This document shows positions 25,656 through 34,864 of a DNA stretch of 64,000 bases, one piece after another (position 1 is the stretch's first letter; each line of letters starts with the position of its first letter). Source of the DNA: Sporosarcina luteola (GTDB lineage Bacteria; Bacillota; Bacilli; Bacillales_A; Planococcaceae); NCBI RefSeq assembly GCF_023715585.1, contig NZ_JAMBOK010000001.1, positions 2,029,322-2,093,321 of the forward strand, in the 5' to 3' direction. The notes beneath the pieces are model-generated. The model made no database searches, was not told where the DNA came from, and was given only the letters and a program-made list of their open reading frames with translations. A program made the position numbers and the translations under genes.

Positions 25656-26963
25656 TCACTTGCTTTTCTCTGTCAGTTTTTCTAGGGATTGCTGTGCGTC
25701 CTTCAATCCTTGTTCAATAGATTTTTTTCCAAGAAGAATCGAGTCCAATTCAGGATTGACCAAGTTCATGAAATCCGGTGCGTGGACAGGAACAGGTGTA
25801 AGGAGAGTATTTTCCATATTATCAATTGCCATTTGATAAACTACCTTGTCCTTATCCGGCATTTCGCTGTTTTTAGCCGCATTTTCGGCAGCTTTGATAT
25901 TCGCCACGTTGTCAAAGTTTTTCACAGCCCAGTATTCCTGTGCTTCTACATCCGTCAAATGCTTGATGAATTCCCATGCTTCTTCCGGATGCTTCGACCC
26001 CTGTGGGATTTCAGCAACGAAACCGCCGCCCCAACTAGTATTGCCGCTTCCCGGCTCACGTTCAGGCAACATCGCTACGCCAAAATCGAGGTCCGGCGCG
26101 TAATCACGGATCTGCGTGTAAAATGTCGGTGTATTCACATACATCGCAAGCTTGCCGTTAAAGAACGGGTTCCCTTGCTGGCTGTCAATTTGCGACTTAT
26201 AGGAATTGATCGTATTGGCCCCGTATTTCTTATGCCAATCCAATACCCATTCTAGCGTTTCCCGGTTCGCTTCCGAATCGATAATCGGGGCACCATCTTC
26301 ATCGAAGAAGTTTTTTCCGTCTGAGTTTAGCATCCACACATCCGAGTTTACTCCCCAGAGTGGGTAAAACCCGATTCGGTCATATGTATCTCCGTTCTTA
26401 ACATCCAGTTTTTCCGCATACTCCCAAAGTTCTTCCCAAGTAGCAGGCGGCTTTTCCGGATCCAGTCCAGCCTCTTTAAAAGCTGTTTTATTGTAAAATA
26501 GAATTCTTGTGTCGGTATTGAAGGGAATGCCGTATGAATCTCCTTCGTAAAGGGTTGCATTCCAGAGTTCTTCATAGAATCGATCTGAAATATCGTCTTT
26601 TTCCAGGAACTGCGAAAGGTTCATCGCTTGGTTCTTTTGTCCGCGGAGCGCAGTTGCATTAATGTCGTTGATGACGACATCAGGCGGATTCTTTGCCGCG
26701 ATTGCTGCAAGCTCCTTCGTCCAAATGTCTCCCCATGGAACAAACGTATGCTTCACTTCAATCTTATCCTGCGATTTATTAAAGTCTTCTACGATTTTAT
26801 CGATTACAGGACGCCTGATTTCAGATCCCCAGAAACTCCAAAAATCGATGACAACTTTATCCCCGCTGTCCGCGCTTTTACTGTCGCCCGTCTTGAAACC
26901 GGCACATCCCGACAAAACAAGCAACACGGCAAAAAACAATGGCAATAGTTTTTTACTGAACAC
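25656..26963 (-). CDS. Sugar ABC transporter substrate-binding lipoprotein
   Basis: A 435-residue extracytoplasmic binding protein of the CUT1 family. The signal peptide ends in the lipobox LVLSGC, so it is lipid-anchored. The mature part begins with VVIDFWSFWGSE and contains NPPDVVINDI, YGIPFNTDTRILFYNK and HPEEAWEFIKHLTD, typical of this class. GTG start at 26963 after AGGAGGAGATGAGAAA. First gene of the importer operon. No regulator or glycosidase gene lies nearby, so the substrate (oligosaccharide or glycerol phosphate) stays open. Confidence 0.92.
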   Translation of the reverse strand: MFSKKLLPLFFAVLLVLSGCAGFKTGDSKSADSGDKVVIDFWSFWGSEIRRPVIDKIVEDFNKSQDKIEVKHTFVPWGDIWTKELAAIAAKNPPDVVINDINATALRGQKNQAMNLSQFLEKDDISDRFYEELWNATLYEGDSYGIPFNTDTRILFYNKTAFKEAGLDPEKPPATWEELWEYAEKLDVKNGDTYDRIGFYPLWGVNSDVWMLNSDGKNFFDEDGAPIIDSEANRETLEWVLDWHKKYGANTINSYKSQIDSQQGNPFFNGKLAMYVNTPTFYTQIRDYAPDLDFGVAMLPEREPGSGNTSWGGGFVAEIPQGSKHPEEAWEFIKHLTDVEAQEYWAVKNFDNVANIKAAENAAKNSEMPDKDKVVYQMAIDNMENTLLTPVPVHAPDFMNLVNPELDSILLGKKSIEQGLKDAQQSLEKLTEKSK

Positions 26964-27119
26964 TTTCTCATCTCCTCCTATAGAAGCACCTTTTTCTGAT
27001 TCCTTCCTATTTATCTACTTACCCAGTTAGCCTACCGTTAAACCTATGAAAATAGCACCATTCTAAAATTATATACATTTTCTGTCATTTAGTAAGTTAA
27101 ATCATATTCTCCACAAAAA

Positions 27120-27151
27120 AACCTCTTCCCGATTTTTCCTGGAAAGAGGTT
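27120..27151 (-). terminator. Leftward terminator at the edge of the repeat element
   Basis: AACCTCTTTCC / GGAAGAGGTT stem with a TTTTTTTG tail on the minus strand. No leftward gene precedes it, only the repeat element and the possible small RNA. Confidence 0.6.
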
Positions 27152-27232
27152 GTATCATTCAGACTGTAGAAATCATATATTTCCAACCCTTTTGTTTAAA
27201 CGTGTGCATTTTAACTGTAAGTAGGCTGAAAT

Positions 27233-27490
27233 AACGTCGATTTCCGTTCCGGTCGGACGCTTTCCGGGGGGCTTGCCCTCAGCCTCCTCGGATGTGCTCC
27301 CAACGCTATCGCTTTTGCGAGCACAAGCGAAGCGGTGCGAGCAGTGTTTTTTTGCGACCCTAATGGAGCAGGTGTGGAGGCTGCCTTAATTTCTGCAAAG
27401 AACGCAGAAATACGGCAAATCGAACCCTACGTTGTTCGATTGGCTGAAGCCGTGCCCGCGGAAAGCGTCCGCTCGCAGCGAAAGTCAATA
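27233..27490. repeat. Intergenic inverted-repeat element, about 258 bp
   Basis: The two ends are imperfect inverted repeats: CGGACGCTTTCCG.G...TCAGCC on the left and GGCTGAAGCCGTGCC...CGGAAAGCGTCCG on the right. Inside are further hairpins: AATCGAAC / GTTCGATT, ATTTCTGC / GCAGAAAT and a GCGAGCA-rich stem. Such GC-rich GCGGAAAGCGTCCG elements recur between genes in Bacillales genomes from general experience. It encodes no recognisable protein; a 68-codon frame on the minus strand is without start signals. Confidence 0.65.
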
Positions 27491-27505
27491 CTTTTCTCTG
27501 TTTAA

Positions 27506-27720
27506 AAGAAAAAAGACTGTAGGCAAACCCGAAAATTAAGGGTGTTTGTCTACAGTCTGGTATCATTTTTATTCATGTACATGAACATAAGTGCAAGGTA
27601 TTTCGTATTCATTGCATAGAAACATGGATTTATTCACAGTACACCCATTGAACAAAATGTAGTCTTATGGTAAGTTTATTAGGATAGACTTCTTAAAGTT
27701 AAAAAAATCTATTTTCCCCT
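27506..27720 (-). ncRNA. Possible leftward small RNA or short-peptide transcript
   Basis: A promoter-like pair TTGACT (27751-27756) and TACAAT (27727-27732), 18 bp apart on the minus strand, would start a transcript near 27720. It would end at a strong hairpin AGACTGTAGACAAAC / GTTTGCCTACAGTCT (27514-27558) followed by TTTTTCTTTT. The interval has no known gene. It holds a perfect 14-bp palindrome TTCATGTACATGAA (27573-27586) and an 18-codon frame (27569-27625) with two Cys and two His but no ribosome site. Prediction only. Confidence 0.35.
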
Positions 27721-27789
27721 ATTTTAATTGTACAACAAAACTCATTCAACAGTCAACCCTTTTACTCATTTTTTTAAGGAGTGTGTGCT

Positions 27790-30126
27790 ATGAAATCAAA
27801 TTTTGAACAGGAACTGCAGCGAGTAGACAGTGTAGTGGAGATCATTACGGGGCGGATTCACAAATTGGAGAAAGATACAGCCCGTCAACGGGATGAGGTT
27901 GTGCAGATCCGCAAGCATTTCTGGGATGAAGTCAAGGTCAATGTGGATACGTTCGACGATTACCTCGAGACGATCATTGGCTTACGACAAGAAGCGCAAG
28001 CACTGGCCGTCAGCCAAACGACTCATCGTCATGCATCCAAACGATTGGCCACACTGCGTCGGATGAAAGAATCCCCTTACTTTGGCCGAATTGATTTCAT
28101 TGAAGAAGGCGTTTCAACTGAAGAACAAATTTATATTGGAATTGCCACGCTGTCTGATGATAGTGGTGAAGACTTCCTTATCTACGACTGGCGGGCACCG
28201 ATTTCAAGTGTCTACTATGATTATCAGCCAGGTGATGCTTCGTATAAAACTCCTGGCGGCATCATCCATGGAAGACTGGAGAAGAAGTGGCAGTATTTGA
28301 TCCGCGGCGGCGTTCTCCAATCGATGTTCGATACGAGCCTCACGATCGGTGATGAAATCCTTCAGACTGTGTTAGGAAAAGGAACTGACAAGCATATGCA
28401 CAGCATCGTAGCGACAATTCAGCAGGAGCAGAACCGGATTATCCGCCATGATCACGGAAAGCTACTTATCGTCCATGGACCTGCCGGCAGCGGTAAGACA
28501 TCAGCCGCCTTGCAGCGTATTGCTTATCTGCTATACAAATACCGGGAGAGCCTGAAGGCCGATCAAATCATTTTATTCTCTCCGAATACGCTGTTCAATA
28601 GCTACGTGTCTAACGTGCTTCCCGAGCTAGGTGAAGAGAATATGCAGCAAGTGACATTCCAAGAATACTTGAATCACCGGTTAAGCAAGAACTATCAGGT
28701 TGAAAATCCTTACGATCAATTGGAATACGTGTTAACCGCAGGGGATTCCCCTTCCTATCAGTCAAGAGTTGCAAGCATCCAATTCAAAGCATCGCCGCTT
28801 TTCTTCGAGGCAATTGAATCCTATAGGGAATTGTTAGAGGTATCCGGCATGCTATTTAAAGACTTGATGTTCAGAGGAAAGCCGATTGTGTCCGGAGAGC
28901 AAATCGCCGAACGGTTTTATCGGAAAGACACTTCCCTCCGCTTCCACAACCGGCTTGAAAAGCTTCAGGATTGGCTACTGAACAAACTAAAAGAAGCACA
29001 AAAAGTTGAACAGCATGAATTGTGGGTACAGGAGAGAATCGAACTGCTCAGCGACGAGGAATATAACAAAGCACATGCATACTTAGCAAAAAAGCATGGG
29101 TTTAAAAGGGACTCAATCGCCGATTATGAGATGGACACCAAAGAACTGGCCCAGCTGATTGTACAGCAAAGATTGAAGCCGTTACGGAAACAGGTGCGGG
29201 AATTTGAGTTCATCGACATGAAGGGCATCTATAAGCAACTGTTTGCCAACCCTTTTGCAATCAAACAATGGATGTACGGGGACACACCTGCGGAATGGCC
29301 AGCCATCTGCCAAGCTACCCTAACTATGTTGGATGAAGATCAATTGCATTACGAAGATGCTACACCATTCTTATTATTGAATGAGCTTATCAAGGGCTTT
29401 CAGGCGAATCGGACAATTAAACATATCGTTGTTGACGAGGCGCAGGATTATTCACCTTTTCAATTCGAGTTTTTGAGGCGATTGTTTCCATCGGCAAAGA
29501 TGACGGTTTTGGGCGACTTTAATCAGGCGATTTTCGCTCATGCACGTGAAACGGCCGATTTCAACATGCTTACCACTATATTTGGTTCTGATGAAACGGA
29601 AGTGATCAATATGGCAAGAAGCTACCGATCGACAAAACCGATCATTGAATTCACACGGAGATTAGTGCCAAATGGAGATCAGATCATCCCTTTTGAACGT
29701 GAAGGCGAGCGGCCTGGGCTGAAGCAAGTGGCTGATCATGCAGAGCTGCACCGCAGTATTGTTTCCAAAGTCGCTGATTTCCAGGACGCCGGCTATAACA
29801 CCATTGCAATCATATGTAAATCAGCTGAGGAAAGCAGAAGTGCTTATGAAGCCCTGTCTGCTATCGTTGATATAAAGCTGTTACGGATTGGTTCAATGGA
29901 ATATGAACAAGGTGTCGTCGTCGTACCATCGTACTTGGCAAAAGGAATTGAGTTCGATGCGGTCATTATTTACGATGCATCGAAGCATGTCTACGGCGAC
30001 GAGAGCCTTCGCAGGATATTTTATACCGCATGCACAAGGGCGATGCATGATCTGCAATTGTACAGCGTCGGGGAGCCTACCCCATTGTTGCAAACCGTTC
30101 CGCGAGATCGCTTCATCCAAGCTTAA
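27790..30126 (+). CDS. helD: HelD, RNA polymerase-recycling helicase-like ATPase
   Basis: A 778-residue superfamily 1 ATPase that binds RNA polymerase and helps remove it from DNA. The N-terminal coiled-coil arm (about 1-90) reaches into the secondary channel; next to it is the SYDYxPxxAxYRxP-like segment (YIGIATLSDDSGEDFLIYDWRAPISSVYYDY). Walker A is GPAGSGKTSAALQR and the DExx box is VVDEAQDYSPFQFEFL. ATG 27790 follows AAGGAG with eight bases between; an earlier in-frame GTG overlaps that site. Monocistronic. Confidence 0.93.
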   Translation: MKSNFEQELQRVDSVVEIITGRIHKLEKDTARQRDEVVQIRKHFWDEVKVNVDTFDDYLETIIGLRQEAQALAVSQTTHRHASKRLATLRRMKESPYFGRIDFIEEGVSTEEQIYIGIATLSDDSGEDFLIYDWRAPISSVYYDYQPGDASYKTPGGIIHGRLEKKWQYLIRGGVLQSMFDTSLTIGDEILQTVLGKGTDKHMHSIVATIQQEQNRIIRHDHGKLLIVHGPAGSGKTSAALQRIAYLLYKYRESLKADQIILFSPNTLFNSYVSNVLPELGEENMQQVTFQEYLNHRLSKNYQVENPYDQLEYVLTAGDSPSYQSRVASIQFKASPLFFEAIESYRELLEVSGMLFKDLMFRGKPIVSGEQIAERFYRKDTSLRFHNRLEKLQDWLLNKLKEAQKVEQHELWVQERIELLSDEEYNKAHAYLAKKHGFKRDSIADYEMDTKELAQLIVQQRLKPLRKQVREFEFIDMKGIYKQLFANPFAIKQWMYGDTPAEWPAICQATLTMLDEDQLHYEDATPFLLLNELIKGFQANRTIKHIVVDEAQDYSPFQFEFLRRLFPSAKMTVLGDFNQAIFAHARETADFNMLTTIFGSDETEVINMARSYRSTKPIIEFTRRLVPNGDQIIPFEREGERPGLKQVADHAELHRSIVSKVADFQDAGYNTIAIICKSAEESRSAYEALSAIVDIKLLRIGSMEYEQGVVVVPSYLAKGIEFDAVIIYDASKHVYGDESLRRIFYTACTRAMHDLQLYSVGEPTPLLQTVPRDRFIQA

Positions 30127-30245
30127 CTGGAATAAGCCTGCAGTAAGTTTCACTTATAGGAATAGGATAGACAGTAGATGGAAAATTATGTTGCCGATTT
30201 AAATCCCTTTGGATATGATAATCGTAAAGGGGTGGTGAATATTCA

Positions 30246-30716
30246 ATGAAGAATGAAATTGAAGATTTATTTGACAGGGATCAACCACAAGAACTGAAAA
30301 TGAAAGTGGAAAGAAAAGATGGAGAACCAACCGCAGCTTTCAAAGGGGCTTCCTGGGCAGCTCTGTTAATTGGGGGCTCGGCTTATCTGATAGGGTTGTT
30401 CAACGCAGGAATGGAGCTGAATGAAAAAGGGTATTATTTTGCAATATTGATATTTGGCCTCTATGCATCTGTATCTTTACAAAAAGCCGTAAGGGATAAA
30501 GACGAAGGAATTCCAGTTACGAATATTTACTACGGCATTAGTTGGCTTGCACTGGTTATATCAATTTCATTAATGGGCATTGGTCTATACAATGCAGGCA
30601 GTATTGTCTTAAGTGAAAAAGGGTTTTATGCCATGGCTTTTGTTCTGAGTATATTTGCGGCTATCACCGTCCAGAAAAATGTCAGAGATACGCAAAAAGC
30701 TAGAGGGCTGGAGTAA
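30246..30716 (+). CDS. YiaA/YiaB-type membrane protein
   Basis: A 156-residue protein with two copies of the YiaAB two-helix domain. The repeats are plain: GLFNAGMELNEKGYYFAILIFGLYASVSLQKAVRDK and GLYNAGSIVLSEKGFYAMAF...AAITVQKNVRDT, given here in part. Four membrane helices, N-terminal charged tail of about 35 residues. The function of the family is unknown. AAAGGGGTGG lies 11 bases before the ATG. Ends at a strong terminator shared with the convergent transporter gene. Confidence 0.8.
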   Translation: MKNEIEDLFDRDQPQELKMKVERKDGEPTAAFKGASWAALLIGGSAYLIGLFNAGMELNEKGYYFAILIFGLYASVSLQKAVRDKDEGIPVTNIYYGISWLALVISISLMGIGLYNAGSIVLSEKGFYAMAFVLSIFAAITVQKNVRDTQKARGLE

Positions 30717-30728
30717 AGATAAATTTTA

Positions 30729-30776
30729 GGGGGTGTCTCAGAAATTCAGTGAAAACCGAATTTCTGAGACACCCCC
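30729..30776. terminator. Bidirectional terminator
   Basis: GGGGGTGTCTCAGAAATTC and its exact complement form a 19-bp stem with a 10-base loop between the convergent YiaA/B and EamA genes. Confidence 0.85.
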
Positions 30777-30780
30777 TCTG

Positions 30781-31758
30781 TTATGCTTCCGTTTCCTGCA
30801 ATCTTCCTCTGAAATCCTCTTTCGATTCCCTATTCTTCTGCTGTAGCCGAAGAAAAATATTGTTTAAAAGTAAGGAAATGATAATGAAAATGGTGCCAAT
30901 ATAATCATAAGCTGTGACACTCGCACCTTGGAAAATTTGAATGACTAACGTTGTGACGGGTACAAAGTTAAGAAATAACAACCCGTTCAACGGTGTGATA
31001 ACACTCACGCCATAGTTCCACCCCACCAATGCAATAACACCTGGGAAGATTACCATAAAAGCGATATGAGGGCTCGTAATGGTCAACGTTTCGACGGTTG
31101 GGACCGAGACATATCCTGTAAGTGTCACTCCAATTACGACAGCAGCCGAAGTAGCCGTTCCGAGCAAACAGCTTAATGCGGAGTAACGCAATGCAGACCA
31201 GCCATCGTTACTGAATTGTGTTCCACCCATCGTGTACACAACCCAACCAACGACTGCGATAAAGATTAATAAAGATGGGATGATGGCATTAGATGCTGTA
31301 AAAAAGGCACCTATATCACCTTTTGTTACGACTAGCGATGCACCGACGAAGCCAATAACCACGCAAAACATCGTGAATGCATGAGGCCGTTGTTTAATAA
31401 ACACCCAAGCAATAATAATAGATATCATCGGCATTAATGATTCCATAATAGAGGCAATCATTGTACCTGGGTTGCCTAGTAGATCCTGTCCCCAGAAAAT
31501 GAGTAAATTATATACCGCAAAGGCCATTGTTCCGAAGAACCAGATGAGAAGTCCCTTCCCTTCAAAATGAAAAGCTTGCTTCCCTTCCTTCCATAACAAC
31601 CAGACAACTAAAATGATCGTTACAAAACCATAACGTAAAAGTGTAAAATAAAATGGGTCTATATGGTGAAATGCATGATTCGCTACTGGAAACATCGCCC
31701 CCCAGGATATTGCGGATATCAAGCATAAAATAGCAGCCCATACTACGGTGTTCTTCAT
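30781..31758 (-). CDS. EamA-family (DMT) transporter
   Basis: A 325-residue membrane protein with ten predicted helices in two five-helix EamA repeats; the first begins with ISAISWGAMFPVANHAF. Members export amino acids or other metabolites; the substrate cannot be told. ATG follows GGAGATAGAACATC. It is divergent from a LysR regulator 140 bp away, an arrangement typical of a substrate-induced exporter and its regulator. Confidence 0.88.
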   Translation of the reverse strand: MKNTVVWAAILCLISAISWGAMFPVANHAFHHIDPFYFTLLRYGFVTIILVVWLLWKEGKQAFHFEGKGLLIWFFGTMAFAVYNLLIFWGQDLLGNPGTMIASIMESLMPMISIIIAWVFIKQRPHAFTMFCVVIGFVGASLVVTKGDIGAFFTASNAIIPSLLIFIAVVGWVVYTMGGTQFSNDGWSALRYSALSCLLGTATSAAVVIGVTLTGYVSVPTVETLTITSPHIAFMVIFPGVIALVGWNYGVSVITPLNGLLFLNFVPVTTLVIQIFQGASVTAYDYIGTIFIIISLLLNNIFLRLQQKNRESKEDFRGRLQETEA

Positions 31759-31846
31759 GATGTTCTATCTCCTCTGCATACTATCTCCGTATAACATTAA
31801 ACCACAGGTTCGATATCTCTTAAAATGAACATTATTGATGTCCCCT

Positions 31847-31861
31847 ATCTCAATTAGTGAT
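31847..31861. promoter_or_regulatory. Possible LysR-type binding site
   Basis: ATCTCAATTAGTGAT, an ATC-N9-GAT dyad fitting the T-N11-A rule, lies in the gap between the divergent EamA and LysR genes. Confidence 0.3.
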
Positions 31862-31897
31862 ATCATAGAAAAAGTGTCGGCTGAAAGGAGTGATCAT

Positions 31898-32776
31898 ATG
31901 GAATTTAAAGACTTAGAGATTTTTCAAATGGTCGCACAAAAAGGTACGATTACCGAAGCCGCAAAGGAATTAAGTTATGTACAATCAAATATCACCACAA
32001 GAATTAAGAGGCTTGAGACTGAAATGAATACAGCTCTATTTAACCGCCATAGCCGTGGAATGACGCTAACACCTGAAGGAAAAAAACTACTTGTCTATTC
32101 CGAGAAGATTCTAGCTCTGACAAATGAAATGAAAAAAGTCGTTCAAAGCAAAACTGAACCAGCGGGCAAACTTGAGATTGGAACTGTTGAAACCGTTATG
32201 AAATTGCCGGTTATATTGGCTGCCTATAATAAAAAGTATAAAAATGTAGACTTATCACTCCTTACAGGCGTTACACACCAACTCCAAAACGATGTCTTAC
32301 ATCATCGATTGGACGGTGCTTTCGTGACAGAAATCGATCAACATCCTGAATTAGTTTCCCATGAGGTTTTTCAAGAGGAGCTTGTCCTGATCTCAGATAA
32401 GACGAAGACTTCACTTGAACAACTTATAGGAGAGCCGATCCTTTGCTTTAGTGAAGGATGCGGTTACCGGGCAAGGCTAGCCAAGTGGTATAAAGATCAA
32501 AACATAACACCACAAAAATTGATGGAGTTCGGGACGCTGGAAACGATTTTGGGAAGCGTTACGATGGGGCTTGGCATTACGTTCGTCCCCAAATCAGCCG
32601 TTGCCCATTTGGAAGAAAGAGGACTCGTCCACTGTCACTACTTGCCTGAGACATATAGTAAAGTCAATACCGTATTCATTAGACGAAAAGACGCCTATTT
32701 AACCTCTACACTCGAAAAGTTCATTGAAACATTCGAACAGGTCGATGGGGAAATGGCTTACCCGCTAGCGAAGTAA
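31898..32776 (+). CDS. LysR-family transcriptional regulator
   Basis: A 292-residue regulator. The N-terminal winged helix (about 1-60) includes GTITEAAKELSYVQSNITTRIKRLE; the rest is a periplasmic-binding-like effector domain. ATG 31898 follows AAAGGAGTGATCAT; the frame is open 21 codons upstream without a ribosome site. Probably controls the divergent EamA exporter. The effector domain contains SEGCGYRARLAKW, a segment also seen in regulators of the CysB/YwfK/CzcR subgroup, so a cysteine-based or small-molecule signal is possible. Confidence 0.92.
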   Translation: MEFKDLEIFQMVAQKGTITEAAKELSYVQSNITTRIKRLETEMNTALFNRHSRGMTLTPEGKKLLVYSEKILALTNEMKKVVQSKTEPAGKLEIGTVETVMKLPVILAAYNKKYKNVDLSLLTGVTHQLQNDVLHHRLDGAFVTEIDQHPELVSHEVFQEELVLISDKTKTSLEQLIGEPILCFSEGCGYRARLAKWYKDQNITPQKLMEFGTLETILGSVTMGLGITFVPKSAVAHLEERGLVHCHYLPETYSKVNTVFIRRKDAYLTSTLEKFIETFEQVDGEMAYPLAK

Positions 32777-32792
32777 TTAGCCCTCCTAATAT

Positions 32793-32842
32793 AAAAAAAG
32801 CCTAATTTCTCTGTTGATACCAAGAGAAATTAGGCTTTTTTC
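32793..32842. terminator. Bidirectional terminator between LysR and DoxX genes
   Basis: AAAAAAAGCCTAATTTCTCT and AGAGAAATTAGGCTTTTTT pair over about 19 bp; T-runs on both strands. Confidence 0.85.
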
Positions 32843-32851
32843 TTACAACGA

Positions 32852-33259
32852 TTATGCGGCTTTTTCAGATCCGAAAATTTTATTATCCAAAGATAGCAAT
32901 TGGCTTCCGCTAATAAATAGAACAACCGCCATTGCCAATAAAGCTACATCCAGTTCATAGCCTGCAGCTTCCGCTCCCATGAAACCTAGGGACAATTTTG
33001 ATGTGAAGATCGCTCCCACCATCACAATTGCAATCAAAGCTGAGAAAATTCTTGTTCCAATTCCTAGGATTAGTGCAATTCCTCCAATAAGTTCAATGAA
33101 AGCAACTACATAACCTAAGAAACCTAAAATGCCAATGCTTTCAAACCAACCCGCTACGTTCCCAAGTCCCATTTGGAATTTTGCAATCCCATGGATGAAG
33201 AATGTAATCCCTAAAACTACTCTCAAAATCAACAAGCCTAATTCATATTTACGTTCCAT
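32852..33259 (-). CDS. DoxX-family membrane protein (MhqP/CatD-like)
   Basis: A 135-residue protein with four membrane helices of the DoxX family. It starts with LILRVVLGITFFIHGIAKFQ, the family signature. Relatives MhqP and CatD of B. subtilis belong to quinone-stress operons. ATG follows CAGGAGAGAATGGATA. Second gene after the LLM monooxygenase, 40 bp apart, and so probably under the divergent YodB-like HxlR regulator. Biochemical role of DoxX proteins in this setting is unclear. Confidence 0.87.
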   Translation of the reverse strand: MERKYELGLLILRVVLGITFFIHGIAKFQMGLGNVAGWFESIGILGFLGYVVAFIELIGGIALILGIGTRIFSALIAIVMVGAIFTSKLSLGFMGAEAAGYELDVALLAMAVVLFISGSQLLSLDNKIFGSEKAA

Positions 33260-33298
33260 TATCCATTCTCTCCTGTCTAAGATGTGTTTTGTATTTCC

Positions 33299-34375
33299 TT
33301 AAGCACCCACTAATACGCTTTCTTTCTTTGTTGCTTTCCTTACAATTGGCGCCACTTCAGTCGCTAACAATTCAATGCTCTTTGCTACTTTTTCAAATGG
33401 CAAACCACCAATATCAATTTGCGCCATGAAACGTTGGTGTCCAAAAAGTTCATGTTGTTGAAGGATTTTCTCAACAATTTGTTGTGGACTTCCTACGAAT
33501 AACGCAGTATCAGGTGCTGTCACTTCTTCAAATTCGGCTAGTGACATCCTTCCCCCGCCGTGGCCAAATTGCTCATTTACAACTGACTTATAGTTCGAAT
33601 AGTATGGATAGAACTCTTCTATCGCTTGTTGCGTCGTATTGGAAATATATCCATGACCCGTTACTCCGACTTTGAGATCTTCCAAAGCATGTCCAGCTTC
33701 GATGCCTGCTTGACGGTAGACATCAACCAATGGTTTGAATTGAGCAGGATCACCCCCTAGAATCGCCATCGCCATTCCGGCACCCAGTCTGCCAGCACGA
33801 ACTGCACTACTCGGAGTTCCACCGACACCAATCCAAACTGGCAACCCCTGCTGTAATGGACGAGGCGCTATCTCTGCATTCCTTAAAGGCGGACGGAATT
33901 GTCCATCCCATGAGATTCTCTCGTTTTCATTAAGCTTCATCAGCAATTCAATGTTTTCCGAGAATAAGGCATCGGAGTCACTGATGTCATATCCAAAGAG
34001 CGGAAATGATTCAACAAAAGCACCACGCCCTGTAATAATTTCCGCACGCCCGTCAGATAGCAAATCCAATGTTGCAAAGTCTTCAAACAAGCGCACTGGA
34101 TCAATCGTACTTAACACTGATGTAGCGCTCGTCAATTTAATTTGCTTCGTCATTTGGGCGATTGCCGCCAAGACGACGGATGGCGAAGTGATGGCATAGT
34201 CCAAGCGGTGATGTTCCCCTACTCCGAAAATATCCAATCCAGCGTCGTCAGCAAGTTTAGCCGCCGCCATAACTTCCTTCATTCTTTGCGCAGCACTGAT
34301 TGTTCTGCCTGTAATAGGATCTTGTACAATATCTCCAAGCGTATATAGACCAATTTCAATGCCAGTATTATCCAT
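33299..34375 (-). CDS. LLM-class flavin-dependent monooxygenase
   Basis: A 358-residue luciferase-like (TIM-barrel) FMN-dependent oxidoreductase. Hallmarks: IEIGLYTLGDI, GVGEHHRLDYAITSP, SATSVLSTIDPVRLFEDFATLDLLSDGRAEIITGRGA (in pieces) and GLPVWIGVGG. ATG 34375 follows GGAGGTG with nine bases between; an earlier in-frame start overlaps this site. Substrate unknown; the DoxX partner and Cys6 HxlR regulator suggest a role in quinone or electrophile stress. The adjoining ribA-ribD genes may supply flavin. Confidence 0.9.
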   Translation of the reverse strand: MDNTGIEIGLYTLGDIVQDPITGRTISAAQRMKEVMAAAKLADDAGLDIFGVGEHHRLDYAITSPSVVLAAIAQMTKQIKLTSATSVLSTIDPVRLFEDFATLDLLSDGRAEIITGRGAFVESFPLFGYDISDSDALFSENIELLMKLNENERISWDGQFRPPLRNAEIAPRPLQQGLPVWIGVGGTPSSAVRAGRLGAGMAMAILGGDPAQFKPLVDVYRQAGIEAGHALEDLKVGVTGHGYISNTTQQAIEEFYPYYSNYKSVVNEQFGHGGGRMSLAEFEEVTAPDTALFVGSPQQIVEKILQQHELFGHQRFMAQIDIGGLPFEKVAKSIELLATEVAPIVRKATKKESVLVGA

Positions 34376-34427
34376 AAAAGCACTCACCTCCAACTAAGAT
34401 GTAAAGTAATAACCAACATTTATTTAA

Positions 34428-34453
34428 AAGTAAGTTGCTTACTTAACGTAAGT
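34428..34453. promoter_or_regulatory. Palindromic operator candidate in the LLM / HxlR divergent region
   Basis: AAGTAAG-TTG-CTTACTT (34428-34444) is a perfect 7-bp inverted repeat, overlapped by ACTTA-ACG-TAAGT (34441-34453). The arms (AGTAA / TTACT) resemble YodB-type boxes. Confidence 0.6.
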
Positions 34454-34555
34454 TACTATATAATTAATACATACGGTAGTCAAGTAATTAATTAACCAAA
34501 AATAATTCAATTAATTATTATACGCGGTTATACTATAAGTAAGGAGCTGATCTAG

Positions 34556-34864
34556 ATGGAAAAAACAATTTGTCCTCGTTTTGAAAAAGCTATGGGTTTA
34601 TTAAGCCAAAGATGGACGGGTTTAATTATCTACCAGCTGCTACCTGGCCCTCAGCGCTTTTGCAGTATTGAATCCTCAGTTGGTGTTAGTGGAAGAGTAC
34701 TGTCTGAGCGGTTAAAAGACTTGGAGAACGAAGGGATTGTAAAACGAGAAGTTTTTCCAGAGACACCAGTTCGAATCGTGTATTCCTTAACCGATAAAGG
34801 AATGTCGCTATCGCCTCTCATGGAGGAAGTGGAGAAATGGTCTCAAAACTGGTTGGAGGCATGA
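34556..34864 (+). CDS. HxlR-family redox regulator, YodB/CatR type
   Basis: A 102-residue winged-helix repressor. It begins METTICPRF-like (M-E-K-T-I-C), so Cys6 coincides with the redox-sensing Cys6 of YodB and CatR, followed by LLSQRWTGLIIYQLL and ETPVRIVYSLTDKG. Such proteins release DNA when the cysteine reacts with quinones, diamide or hypochlorite. ATG follows AAGGAGCTGATCTAG. Divergent from the LLM-DoxX operon and probably its repressor through the palindrome at 34428-34453. A TTCAAT-17-TATACT pair just upstream could be its promoter. Confidence 0.93.
   Translation: MEKTICPRFEKAMGLLSQRWTGLIIYQLLPGPQRFCSIESSVGVSGRVLSERLKDLENEGIVKREVFPETPVRIVYSLTDKGMSLSPLMEEVEKWSQNWLEA

Noticed and set aside
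27360..27566. 68-codon frame on the minus strand
   Set aside because: Lies within the inverted-repeat element and its flanking terminator, lacks a ribosome site and resembles no protein.
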